This document shows, in pieces, positions 32,863 to 41,614 of a DNA stretch of 64,000 nucleotides (position 1 is the stretch's first letter; each line of letters starts with the position of its first letter). Origin of the DNA: Terana coerulea (lineage: Eukaryota > Basidiomycota > Agaricomycetes > Polyporales > Phanerochaetaceae); contig JAKOGH010001195.1 in the NCBI GenBank assembly GCA_024811115.1, positions 248,001 to 312,000 of the forward strand. The letters are read 5' to 3'. Below the pieces are notes generated by a model, which was not told the DNA's origin, searched no databases, and saw only the letters and a list, made by a program, of their open reading frames with translations. The translations under genes were made by a program, and so were the position numbers.

Positions 32863-34135
32863 ATGGAAGACTTTTCATCTCTCATCGACCGCGACGAGCT
32901 GCCCGGCTGGCCTGAGGCGCTGACCCCGGATGCAAAGTCAAGCAGCACCTTGGAATCCGAGTCTCCTCTAGCGTCGCTGTTCTCTGACAATACGTTCAGT
33001 CACTTTCCTGCTCCCCTGGCCTCTCTGGACGACCCCGAAGAGCTTAGCACGCTGGCTAGTGACCCTTCGGACGGTATACCTATGAACTCGTGCGTACTGC
33101 TATTCCCTTCGACACGACGTGTCTCAAATCTAGAATCAGGTCGTTTCTCCGCCACCAAGCATCAGGAATACCGTTCACGCATACAATCCGCGCGAACGAG
33201 TCCTTTGTCAGGTCCACTGCGGCGCTTGCCGCCCGGGACCCCCTCACCACGCCAATGTCCCTTTCAGAAGACGATACCCCTACGCCGGCTCTCCCTCTTC
33301 TACTGTACGGTCGTAATTTCCCGTACACACGAAGGCTTCCCGAACCCGACGAACCCCGGAAGGTTCAATCCCTGGCACCACCCCCCGAATATCCCTCGTT
33401 CGAACAATGTAACACGGAGGAGAGCGTAAAAGAAATGCTTGCGAGGTATGACGCGACTCGCTCTCGAAGCGCGGGAGTTATCACACCGCCCCCGTCCCCG
33501 ACGCGTCCGGTCAAAAGCAAGAGTCGCGCCACTCCCGCCGACTCGCCGCCACGGAAGACGCCGACGCGTACGCGCGCCAAGCGTGCCCGCTCCGCCACCC
33601 ATCCGTACCCTGCGCCTGCACCGTCCTCCCCGTCCCTTCGGCCGCCTCGTCCTCCTCTGCCGTCGCCAGCACCAGCACTAGCACCAGCGAGGCCGGTTCC
33701 TCGAAGCTTCGCCGCACCGCGCGGCGCACCGTCCAAGTCTCCGCGGACGATGCCGTCGCTCTGGACGCGGACAGCTTGGAATGCACAGTGGAAAACTGTG
33801 GCAAGTCGTTCGGCACCCGCCACGACCTCGAGCGGCACTTTGACTGCCACTTTAAGAACTTGGAGGTTGTGTGCACGGGCGTGCCGGAGGTGGAGGCGAA
33901 GGCGTACGGCGTCGTCGGCGGGCATAACCGGCTGGAGCACGAAGGCAAGCAGTACGTCGGCGGATGCGCGACGGTGTATAGTCGCGAGGACGCACTGCTG
34001 CGCCATATTAATCGCCCGGGCTATGGCTGCGCGAGCAAGCTCGTACCAGAGAAGCGGTGGTTCGACGGGAAGCAGGCGAAAGTGAAGGAGCAGATCCCGA
34101 AGGCGAAGCGGACCCGGGGTACGGCTGGAAAGTAG
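32863..34135 (+). CDS. ZnF F: C2H2-like zinc-finger protein
   Basis: Start MEDFSSLIDRDELPGWPEAL at 32863. Intron 1 (GTGCGT..AATCAG, about 33090-33139) leads to SFLRHQASGIPFTHTIR. The basic strip RPVKSKSRATPADSPPRKTP is followed by a frame change that a linker intron 33605-33669 (GTACCC..GCCAG, 65 nt) repairs, giving TSTSTSEAGSSKLRRTARRT and VQVSADDAV. The finger is CTVENCGKSFGTRHDLERHF, a C-x4-C form unlike the C-x2-C of its paralogues, then VCTGVP, YGVVGG, KQYVGGCATVYSREDALLRH and GC; note GGCA instead of GGCW. A Lys/Arg-rich tail (KEQIPKAKRTRGTAGK) is a likely nuclear signal. Right-most member of the cluster. Confidence 0.76.
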
Positions 34136-34625
34136 GTCCAGAGCCGGATACGGCTGCTTCCTCGTCCCCACGCCCCGGCCCTTGTTCACCTACGCGCCCG
34201 AGCTCTCCAGCCCACATTCGAACGCATCACACACATGCCAGAGACCCCTCACAGCTTCGAAGTCACGCATACACCACCTATCCTGGCCTTCTGACATCCA
34301 TCGGACCTTTCCCAGCTGAACTGCACGATTCACAGTACGTCATCTTACTTACATGATACTCTGTATACCGTATCTCTACCTAGGATCTGTTTTGTATACT
34401 AGCCTCACTCTTATATTATGGCGTACACTTATTAACATCAATCAATCCGTAGTATTGATCTGTAGCCCAAAGCACAGGTTGACTCGCTGTGTTCGCTGTC
34501 TGTCTCGGGGAGACTAGCAGTACTAACCAACCAATTCATTACTGTCCGGACTCCGAGCTAGGATGAGTCCTAGTGAGCAAAGGCAGCTTTACAAGGTCTT
34601 TCAAAGCGCGTGTTAGATTTATCCT
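34136..34625. other. Intergenic between ZnF F and the K array
   Basis: No gene or repeat recognised. It marks the border between the BTB/ZnF cluster and the small-protein array. Confidence 0.4.
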
Positions 34626-35059
34626 TTACATGCTAGCCCATACACCTGTGTACGGTACTGCCGTGTCGCTGGGTTGAGGCTTGCCCATGGGCACGATGCT
34701 ATCCGCATTAGGGCCCGCCGCGCGCTGCGATTTTACTAGGTTAGTCATGCATCACTGATTCTTACGGCGAGGAACAGCAAGCAGACTCGTACCATACGTC
34801 GCTTGTCCCGCCGGGACGGCTGAAGAGGCCAGTACTCTGCGTCGTCGTTCTCTTCCTGTTTTATGGGCTGCTGACTTTGAGCTTGTGCGTTGGTGGGTGC
34901 TTGGTTTCCTTCCTGCGAGGTTTTTCGCTAAAATAGATGTGAGTATTGCAGAGTGAGGAGGAAGTGGTTTAGTACGAATTGGCGGCGCGACAAATACATG
35001 GATATACGTACGCCAGAGCTTGGTGTGAATGCATTCTTGAGCGCTTGCTTTAGAGACAT
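34626..35059 (-). CDS. K1: small K-family protein (MSLKQALKNAFTPSSG)
   Basis: Three phase-0 exons are inferred. Exon 1 (35059-35012) encodes 16 residues, MSLKQALKNAFTPSSG, before GTACGT. The second starts after CTATTTTAG at 34927 and reads RKTSQEGNQAPTNAQAQSQQ, then a charged stretch ending RRDKRRM. The last follows a 68-nt intron (GTACGA, CTAAC branch, CGCAG) and reads RAAGPNADSIVP to GVWASM and stop. RAAGxN is the same beginning as the third exon of K4. A TATATA box lies at 35104-35109, about 45 nt upstream. There is no signal peptide. Function unknown. The last exon is less certain than the first two; without the second intron the frame would end at 34745. Confidence 0.55.
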
Positions 35060-35409
35060 AGTGTCTATCCTTCAAGTTGTTCGAGTGCGGGCCCGGGAGG
35101 GAGTATATAACGCTACCTCCGGCGAAGGTAGCGCACACCTATATGTGTTCTCGCTGCGCAGCATCAAAAACTGCGGTGTGGAGTTGTGGGGCACCGAGCA
35201 TGGGCGGTGTCGACAGCCGAATAATTGTGGCGCTCCCCGGCTGCACCACCTTCTCCGAGTCGCCACGGAATAAAGCAGCGCACTCACAGCGTCAACACAC
35301 GTGCTGAGGAAATGCTAGAAAACAAAGCTTGAAACCGCACACATCGATGCATGTCGCGAAACGCCGTGGTTTCAAAGGATGAGTATATTTACAAGCTTAC
35401 TACGAATTC

Positions 35410-35690
35410 TCAACACATCCCTACCCCCGTGCCGGAGGTTCCTGACGCGCTAGTCGCTGTGGCAATGTTCGCCCCATTGAGGGCATTGATGGTGTTGATC
35501 GCCGCAGCGGTGTTTGTCCCAGCGACGTGAACGGTCCGCTTCATTTCAAGGTACGTTAGCCATGATCAGCTCAGAAAGTCAATACAGTCACATACGTGAT
35601 GTTGACGAGCTTGGAGTGGGGGCTTGGGAGCTGGCCTATTTACTGCCCGAACATTTATCGGAGCTCGTGAGGACGAACAATATCAATGAC
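35410..35690 (-). pseudogene. K2: K-family copy lacking its first exon (Cys tail)
   Basis: The third exon (about 35540-35410) reads AGTNTAAAINTINALNGANI and ends SGTSGTGVGMC and stop, paralogous to K7. The middle exon ends AVNRPAPKPPLQARQHH before GTATGT (exon end 35596), matching the N(K/R)PxPKP..HH end of K4 and K7. No MxLKxxLK exon is found upstream before K3 begins, and the middle exon meets a stop in its 5' part. It is therefore a 5'-truncated copy, unless a distant first exon is used. Confidence 0.6.
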
Positions 35691-35878
35691 CATCGAGCTA
35701 CTTGCATTAGTAGAAGCCCTCGCTTAGCCCACTGCGTGGCAATGCACAGGCTGGCCGCTTCTTCAAGTCGCGTTAACGAACCTTCGCACCTCCTTCACAA
35801 TCACGTCTGCATGATCGCAAAATCCGATAGCATTTGCTCGCAATCTGTGGGTACAGCGGCAAATGATTCTCGTTACTA

Positions 35879-36185
35879 TCACCCCCATGATACAGCAGCG
35901 GTGCTGGCGTAGATGCTGCCCAAGTTCGCGGCGGTATACCGACCATTCGGCGCGGCGGCGGCGTTGCTCCACTAGGAAGATCACGTTAACAAGGAAGCAT
36001 ACTGTGAATATAGACTCGACCAACCTGTGTATCTGCGCTACCTCTGCTTGATGCTGGATCGCATAGGCGCGCAGGCTTTCTGAACTGTGGCGAGATCAGT
36101 CGTAGCGAATATTGAAGGATAAGCAGCGTATACTCACACCAGGCATGGATTTAATCTTGTTCTTCAGGGTATCTATGATGGTCAT
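35879..36185 (-). CDS. K3: small K-family protein, Trp-tail type, 66 aa
   Basis: Exons 36185-36138, 36084-36025 and 35971-35879, all phase 0, with GTGAGT and GTTGGT donors and CCACAG and CCTAG acceptors. The protein is MTIIDTLKNKIKSMPG, then FRKPARLCDPASSRGSADTQ, then WSNAAAAPNGRYTAANLGSI to STAAVSWG. The N-terminal helix puts Ile/Leu on one face and Lys on the other. The AAAPN..TAAN..YA core is shared with K6 and K8. There is no signal peptide, transmembrane segment or known domain. A CTTATAGG TATA-like box is near 36257-36264. Function unknown; regular exon sizes and conserved phases argue that it is a real gene. Confidence 0.7.
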
Positions 36186-36764
36186 GCCAGGCAGATGTCC
36201 GGACGGAGAAGTCAATGAGTACTGGAGCACGGCGATGGCAAGTTAGGCGATGGATCACACCTATAAGTAGCTTCCGTGGCGTCAAGGAAAGTTCAAGCCG
36301 CCGCTCCATCTGTCATGGGTCCCGCCTAGTCAGCGATAAACATTTTCAAAACAGGCTCCGAGTGGGTTCATTCCGCAGTATCCGAAACACATCCGGCCAT
36401 GCCACCGCTGCCGAGCGCCATCTGTTCAGAGGACTGAGAAGGAAGTAGCGCAGATGTTGAAACAGAAACGCACCGGTCCTCTGCGCTTTGCATAAGAGTC
36501 CGGATATGTGCAGACGCAGCATTCGCGGAGGCTTGTCCCCGGACGCAGGAGTAACCACGCTCTCGGGACATCCAGCTTCTACATACCCATCGGAGAAGCC
36601 TGCGAGCGCAGCATTCGAATTCGCACACGACTTTGTACGTGGAGACACGCCACAAAAAGCCCACGAGAGCAAACTCAAGTCCGCCACGCCGACATGTGTC
36701 GGCAAATAAGCGTGGATTTAAGGTATCAGTGCGAGACAAGCCGAAGACGACGGAGCCCAGATAT

Positions 36765-37200
36765 TCAGCATGCCCCACCACCCATGCCGCCGCTTGAACA
36801 CCCTCCCGTGCTCATGGTCATCGTATTGGCTGCCGCACTGGCCGCCATATTAGCCGCCATACTGCTCGCTGCCGACGCATTGGCGGCGCTCATCGCCGCG
36901 GCGTTGTTCGCCCCAGCCGCCCTCTGTGGTTGAGATAATAGAGACTTGTCAAGCATGAATGAGATTAGGGAGCAACATACAACCACGTACATGGTGCCGA
37001 TGGCCTGTAGATGAAGGCTTGGGAACGGGCTTGTTCACCGCCGCGTCATTTCCTGCAGCTCCATTTTCGCCATGAGAGCCATGGTGTCGCGTCGACCCCT
37101 GGGGATATGTGAGCAAGGTGGATTGGCCGGTACCATCAACAACGACACTCACCCCAGAGCCTGGGGTGAACATACTCTTCAGAGCTTCCTTCAGAGGCAT
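36765..37200 (-). CDS. K4: small K-family protein, Cys-tail type, 104 aa
   Basis: Exons 37200-37153, 37098-36991 and 36923-36765, phase 0 throughout, with consensus GTGAGT and GTACGT donors. Exon 1 is MPLKEALKSMFTPGSG. Exon 2 is polar and His-rich (STRHHGSHGENG, then NKPVPKPSSTGHRHH). Exon 3 starts RAAGANNAAAMSAANASAAS, is Ala/Asn/Met-rich, becomes Gly-rich (GGCSSGGMGGGAC) and ends in a single C-terminal Cys. No CaaX box, signal peptide or domain is seen. A TATATA box is at 37289-37294, 89 nt upstream. The terminal Cys could be lipidated or form disulfides; this is speculation. The best preserved Cys-type copy together with K7. Confidence 0.75.
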
Positions 37201-37554
37201 GGTGTGATTGGGCTTGACGCGGTTGTGGGTGTGTTGCAATCGATGTTGTACGGAATATTAATGCAAGAGCTGCATGGAACGTACTGGATATATAGCCTGT
37301 TCCTGCGCAGCACACAACAGCAGTGCACTGCACATAGCACTGCCCCAATGACGTCCATGGAGCTCGCTAAGATGAACACTGACCATGGGGCTATTAGTAT
37401 TTGACAAAGCCCATAGAGAACCATTAAACGCGGCACTGCCGCATACGCTTTTCAGGAATTCACCAGGCAACTTTCGTACACTCCTCGTGAATTTCATGAC
37501 GTGTTCCCTAGTAAGACGCGTGAGTGAAGTAGGCCGCTTGTAGCCGACATAGTC

Positions 37555-37600
37555 CTCACCCCAGCGCCCGAAGTGAAGAGACCTTCAGAGTCTGTTTTAA
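37555..37600 (-). pseudogene. K5: relic of a K-family first exon
   Basis: On the minus strand CTGAAGGTCTCTTCACTTCG is followed by GGCGCTGGGGTGAGG, aligning with the K4 exon-1 end (CTGAAGAGTATGTTCACCCC then GGCTCTGGGGTGAGT). The ATG is lost and no middle or last exon follows. It fits the missing Cys-type member between K4 and K6. Confidence 0.55.
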
Positions 37601-37963
37601 ATACATGATTTGTAGGACCTGGCTCTGGTCGTGAAGTTGTTGCGATTAGAACGGTAGTATGTTTGACAAAGGAGGGAGGCTGCATCGCGCACCTCCTATA
37701 TATCCTAGTACTGCGCGGGAGAACAGCTATGCACCGCATCGCCCAAGTGGCGTCTGGAGAGGGGAAGGCATCAAGGCAAACATGGCCCATGGAGTATTTG
37801 TAGGAGCCCTCGCTTAGTCCAGCGTGGTAATGTACTGGCCCCTTCTTGCAGTCGTGCCAATCAACCTTCGCACCTTCCACACAATCACGTCTGCATGATC
37901 GCAAACCCGATAACATTGCTCGACGTCTGTGAGGAATACAGCGGCGAGCAGCGCTCGCTACTA

Positions 37964-38278
37964 TCACGCCCATGCCGCACCTGCAGACGCAGCAGCGTTG
38001 TTGGCGTAGATGCTGCCCAAGTTCGCGGAGGTATATGGACCATTCGGCGCAGCGGCGGTGTTGGTCAGCCTGTTTGACTACGAATGTCGTGTTAACGAGT
38101 TGTTATATTATAAACGTAGACTCGACCAGCCTGTGTTTCTGCGTTCCCTTGGCCGCGGCGGCGCGCAGGCTTCCTGAACTGCGGCGAGATTAGTCGTAGC
38201 ACATAGTGGATTGTGAGGAGCACATATTCACACCGGGCATGGATTTAATCCTTTTTTCAGGGTATCTATGATGGTCAT
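37964..38278 (-). pseudogene. K6: Trp-tail K copy with a 1-nt deletion
   Basis: Near-duplicate of K3. Exon 1 reads MTIIDTLKK, then a one-base deletion in the A-run (CTGAAAAAAGGATT against CTGAAGAACAAGATT in K3) shifts the frame before KSMPG. Exon 2 (FRKPARRRGQGNAETQ) and exon 3 (TNTAAAPNGPYTSANLGSIY to AGAAWA) remain clear, but the exon-2 donor is GCTGGT/GTCGAG rather than GTTGGT, so splicing may also be affected. Probably inactive unless the base is a sequencing error. Confidence 0.65.
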
Positions 38279-38299
38279 GCCAGGCATATGTCTGGACGG

Positions 38300-38800
38300 G
38301 AGAAGTCAATCAATACTGGAGCGTGCTTCGGCATGAGTCGCACCTATAAGTAGTCTCATTGGCGTCAAGAAAAGACTTAAACCGCTATAGTATGCATATG
38401 ATGGACACCATCTGGCCAGCGATAAACTTTCTCCAAGCGGGCTCCGCTGGGCTCCGTCGCCGAGCATCCGAACATACTCGGTCACGTCACCGTCATATCT
38501 ACACATGCACAGTTGCCAAGTGCCGCCTGTTCAGATGGCTGAGAATGAAGCAGTGCAGGATAGTTGTAACAGAGAACGCACCGATTCTCTGCGTTCTGCA
38601 GGAGTGTAGGGATAGGTACAGACACAGCGTTCTCGGAGGCTTGTCTCCGCACACAGATGTCCCCATCAGTTCGGGACGTTCAGTTTCTACGTACTCACCG
38701 GGCAAGCAAGAACATAACGCAGAATCCGCACACACCAGCACAGGTCGAAAAATGGGATGGTTTCGAGCAATCGGTACGAGTCGAGTCGAAGACAGTATCC
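38300..38800. repeat. Duplicated upstream block of the Trp-type K genes
   Basis: This block upstream of K6 resembles 36220-36700 upstream of K3. Shared minus-strand features include GGAGACAAGCCTCCGAGAAC-type sequence, CTCATCCT..CATCTGAACAGGC and the ACTTATAGGTG box. The K duplications therefore carried about 0.5 kb of promoter sequence with them. Confidence 0.55.
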
Positions 38801-38806
38801 AACTGC

Positions 38807-39373
38807 TCAGCACATCCCGCCACTGGATGTCCCGCCACTGGACGACCCACCACTGGCCATTCCACCACTGCTGCTACTGTCACATCCGCTCGAACCTCCG
38901 CTCGAGCTTCCGCCCGTGTCACAGGTGCCAGTGCTCGAGCTTGTCCCCGGATCGTAGGTGCTCGCGGGCGGTACGCTGGCCGCGGCGGTCATGTTCGCGG
39001 TGTTCAAGTTGTTGATGGTGTTCATGGTGCTCATTGCTGCGACGTTATCCACCCCAGCAGTGTGCTGTGATCGGAGCCAAGTTATTCGAACCATATCAGT
39101 CCTGGGCTAAACCACGAAGATCACAGGACCACGTACATGGCGCCGATGGTCTGTGGATGAAGGCTTGGGAAGCGGCTTGTTTATTGCCCTATCGTTCCTC
39201 CGAGCTCCGAGCTCGCCTTGAGGGCGTCGCGGCTGGGAATCCGCATCGTGATCATGATGTGTTTCCTAGGAAGGCTTATGTTAGTACGGTAGACAAGCTG
39301 GTGATCATTGCTGAACTCTGCTTACCCCCGAGTTTGAGGTGAACACCTTCTTCAGGGTTTCTTTCAAAGGCAT
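38807..39373 (-). CDS. K7: small K-family protein, Cys-tail type, 144 aa
   Basis: Three phase-0 exons: MPLKETLKKVFTSNSG (39373-39326), a His/Asp/Arg-rich middle (ETHHDHDADSQPRR, then NKPLPKPSSTDHRRH) and a long tail HTAGVDNVAAMSTMNTINNL. The tail turns into SSSGGSSGCDSSSSGGMASG repeats and ends SSGGTSSGGMC with a terminal Cys. Donors are GTAAGC and GTACGT; acceptors CCTAG and TCACAG. The middle-exon ends of K4 and K7 are almost identical, while the tail has expanded by SSGG-type repeats. No signal peptide or domain. Function unknown. Confidence 0.75.
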
Positions 39374-39729
39374 GGTACGTGATTATGCTGGTTGCGGAAA
39401 AGCTACAGTTAGATATTCGGGGTAGTCTGGAAAATACCAAAGGTGCGCCGAATGTGTCTCCTATGTAGTCCAGTTCTCCGCAGTAAACCGCCAGTGCATT
39501 GCACTGCCAGGTGACGTCGATGGAGCCCATCGCGACGAACACTGCCCATGGAGCTATTGCCACTGGTAAAAGTCCTCGTGTAGCATACAACGCAGTAATA
39601 CCGCTGCTGTTTTTCACAGCCGGATCAAGCAACCTGCGCATATTCAGCATGGTCACGCCTGGCGTAATAGCAAAGACTGATAGCATTCGGTGAAATTCTG
39701 TAGGAGCACACAGCCGCGAACAGATCTCG

Positions 39730-40088
39730 TCACACCCACGCCGCCGTCGCATCCGCGTTTGTAGCGGCGTTGTTCGCGTAGGCGTTGCTCACATTGGCAG
39801 CGGTATTCGACGCGTTGGGTGCGGCGGCGTCGGTGGTCATCGCCGGTGTTGCCTGGCAGGACCACGTCAATGAGGTGTAGATACATGCGTAGACAGAAGG
39901 GGCCACCAACCTGAGCTTCTGCGTTACTTTGGCTTGACATCACAGCGCTAGCAGAGTCGTTGTCTTGGCTGTGGTCAGGGTTTCCAGACTGCGGCGATAT
40001 CGGTACTGGCGAGCAATATGTCGTGATGAGGAATGCTCACCCCAGGGGTCGAGTGAACGATGTTCTTGAGTGTGTCTTTGATGGTCAT
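39730..40088 (-). CDS. K8: small K-family protein, Trp-tail type, 82 aa
   Basis: MTIKDTLKNIVHSTPG, then SGNPDHSQDNDSASAVMSSQ and SNAEAQ, then ATPAMTTDAAAPNASNTAAN, VSNAYANNAATNADATAAWV and stop. Donors are GTGAGC and GTTGGT; acceptors GCCGCAG and CTGCCAG; all phase 0. The AAAPN..TAAN..YA core and the W-plus-one-residue end group it with K3 and K6. The NA-rich repeat gives an alternating Asn/Ala pattern. No domain or sorting signal. Confidence 0.72.
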
Positions 40089-40444
40089 GTCGGGTGTAAA
40101 TATGTCTGGGTTTGGAGTAGTCAGCTTTTAGAACTAGACAGTAGTGATAGCGAGTAGAAGAGCGTACTTACTTATACTTGTCAGTAGCGTCAATGCAATA
40201 TTTATGGTTGCGTCATGGGCACTGCTATCTCGGATAGACTTTCTCAAGAAAAGCTCCGGGTGGGTCCATCACGAAGCACCCCAAACAAGTCCAGCTACGT
40301 CACCACGAGCTTTCAAGGCTTCACAAGCTTCACAGCTGTGATGAATCTTCCACTCTTTCTCTTCCCAGACAAAAAAGCCAGGTATCTGCAGCAATCCAAT
40401 TACAAAAGGGTATATTAGTATACATTAGATTATCGCTCGAGCAC

Positions 40445-40856
40445 TTAGCATGTCGCCGTCGCGAAGCCCAACCCCGCTCCGCCCCCACCGCCGCCGAACC
40501 CCCCGGATTGCGCTGCAGCCAAACCACCGCCAATAGCGGCGTTGTTTGCTGCGTTGCTAGCCGTCATGCCCTCCAGTACGCCGTTATCGCCCGCATGACT
40601 CCTCGTAGCGGTGCCATTCAGCATCGGGGCGTTTCCCTGTGATGCAGTGAGCGAACTGGTAAACAAATACGAGGTTGATCTACGTTGGGTGGTAGCGTTC
40701 GCTTAGGGTGTGGAGGCATAGAGTGGCCGTTTGTTTGATGATGATGTTCGTTAGTCTACCACGGCGTCAGAAAGGACATATCGATGGGTCCTAGAGTGAT
40801 GGACTTACGCCACAGGGTGCGCAGAATGCGCTCTTCAATGTGGTCTTTACGGTCAT
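40445..40856 (-). CDS. K9: small K-family protein, Cys-tail type, 103 aa
   Basis: Right-most copy. MTVKTTLKSAFCAPCG ends before GTAAGT. The middle exon TNEHHHQTNGHSMPPHPKRT plus LPPN follows GTGGTAG; the third exon after CATCACAG runs GNAPMLNGTATRSHAGDN, SNAANNAAIGGGLAAAQSGG, then FGGGGGGAGLG and ends FATATC with a terminal Cys. It has a mixed character: MT(V)K start like the Trp type, Cys end like K4 and K7. A TATATA box at 40917-40924 is about 62 nt upstream. Exon 1 has two extra Cys residues (FCAPCG). Function unknown. Confidence 0.72.
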
Positions 40857-41614
40857 ATTCGTGACCTGTGTATATCTATGTATGATTCGTGTCAACCGCC
40901 TCGGGATCAGGGCGCACATATATACCTTCGAGCGTCGGCCTCGGAGTTCGCCCACGGGCATGGCTACCAGTCCCAAGCAACGAGCACCATGGGTTCGCCG
41001 AGCAGGCCGTCAGCTCCAAATTGCTAGTACCTTTGTGGCTGAGGATACGAGTGCCATCATGGAGCGCAAATATACGGACTTGTGTCCACGAGTTCTTCGG
41101 TATGAGATCATAGCGTACGGTCGCCGAACTGGTGGGAGATGTGCTTTTTGGACGTTCGGGCACAACCGTCCTCACAAGCAGCAGTCGACTGCTCCCAAGG
41201 TCGGTCATGTACGAAGGATATTAACATGAGAAATAAGTCAAAGACGTGGTTGAGGCTGTCGACGTTGACTCGAGCGTCGTTCAGACTCGTTGAAGCTCAC
41301 ACCGGTCGTCAGCTTACGTAATGCATTGACAAACGCTCGCCTCCATAGTGTATTTCACATGTCTGGACCCAGACACCTGCATCGATCCAGCATTGGTCCA
41401 GCGAACAAATGTTTTGGATGCTGTTTCTACAGCCGAGTGTAGCAGCATAGCAATTGTCTAGTGTACAGCAGTGCTTGTCGATACAATGTATAGAATCCGG
41501 GATGATTTTGTTGTACAGAAATTGTGAGCAGTCGTGCGCTTTGGCGTGAAGTGCCTTGAAGAGGTGTCAAGGGACGGGACATGGCAGGGCGTACTTCATG
41601 TTGAGGCTTCCACT
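40857..41614. other. Intergenic, right border of the K array
   Basis: Contains the K9 promoter. No further K exon and no other gene recognised. Confidence 0.4.

Noticed and set aside
34626..40856. K genes as lipopeptide mating-pheromone precursors
   Set aside because: Cys-type tails end in a lone Cys without the CaaX box, Trp types have no Cys end, and no STE3-type receptor gene is in the window.
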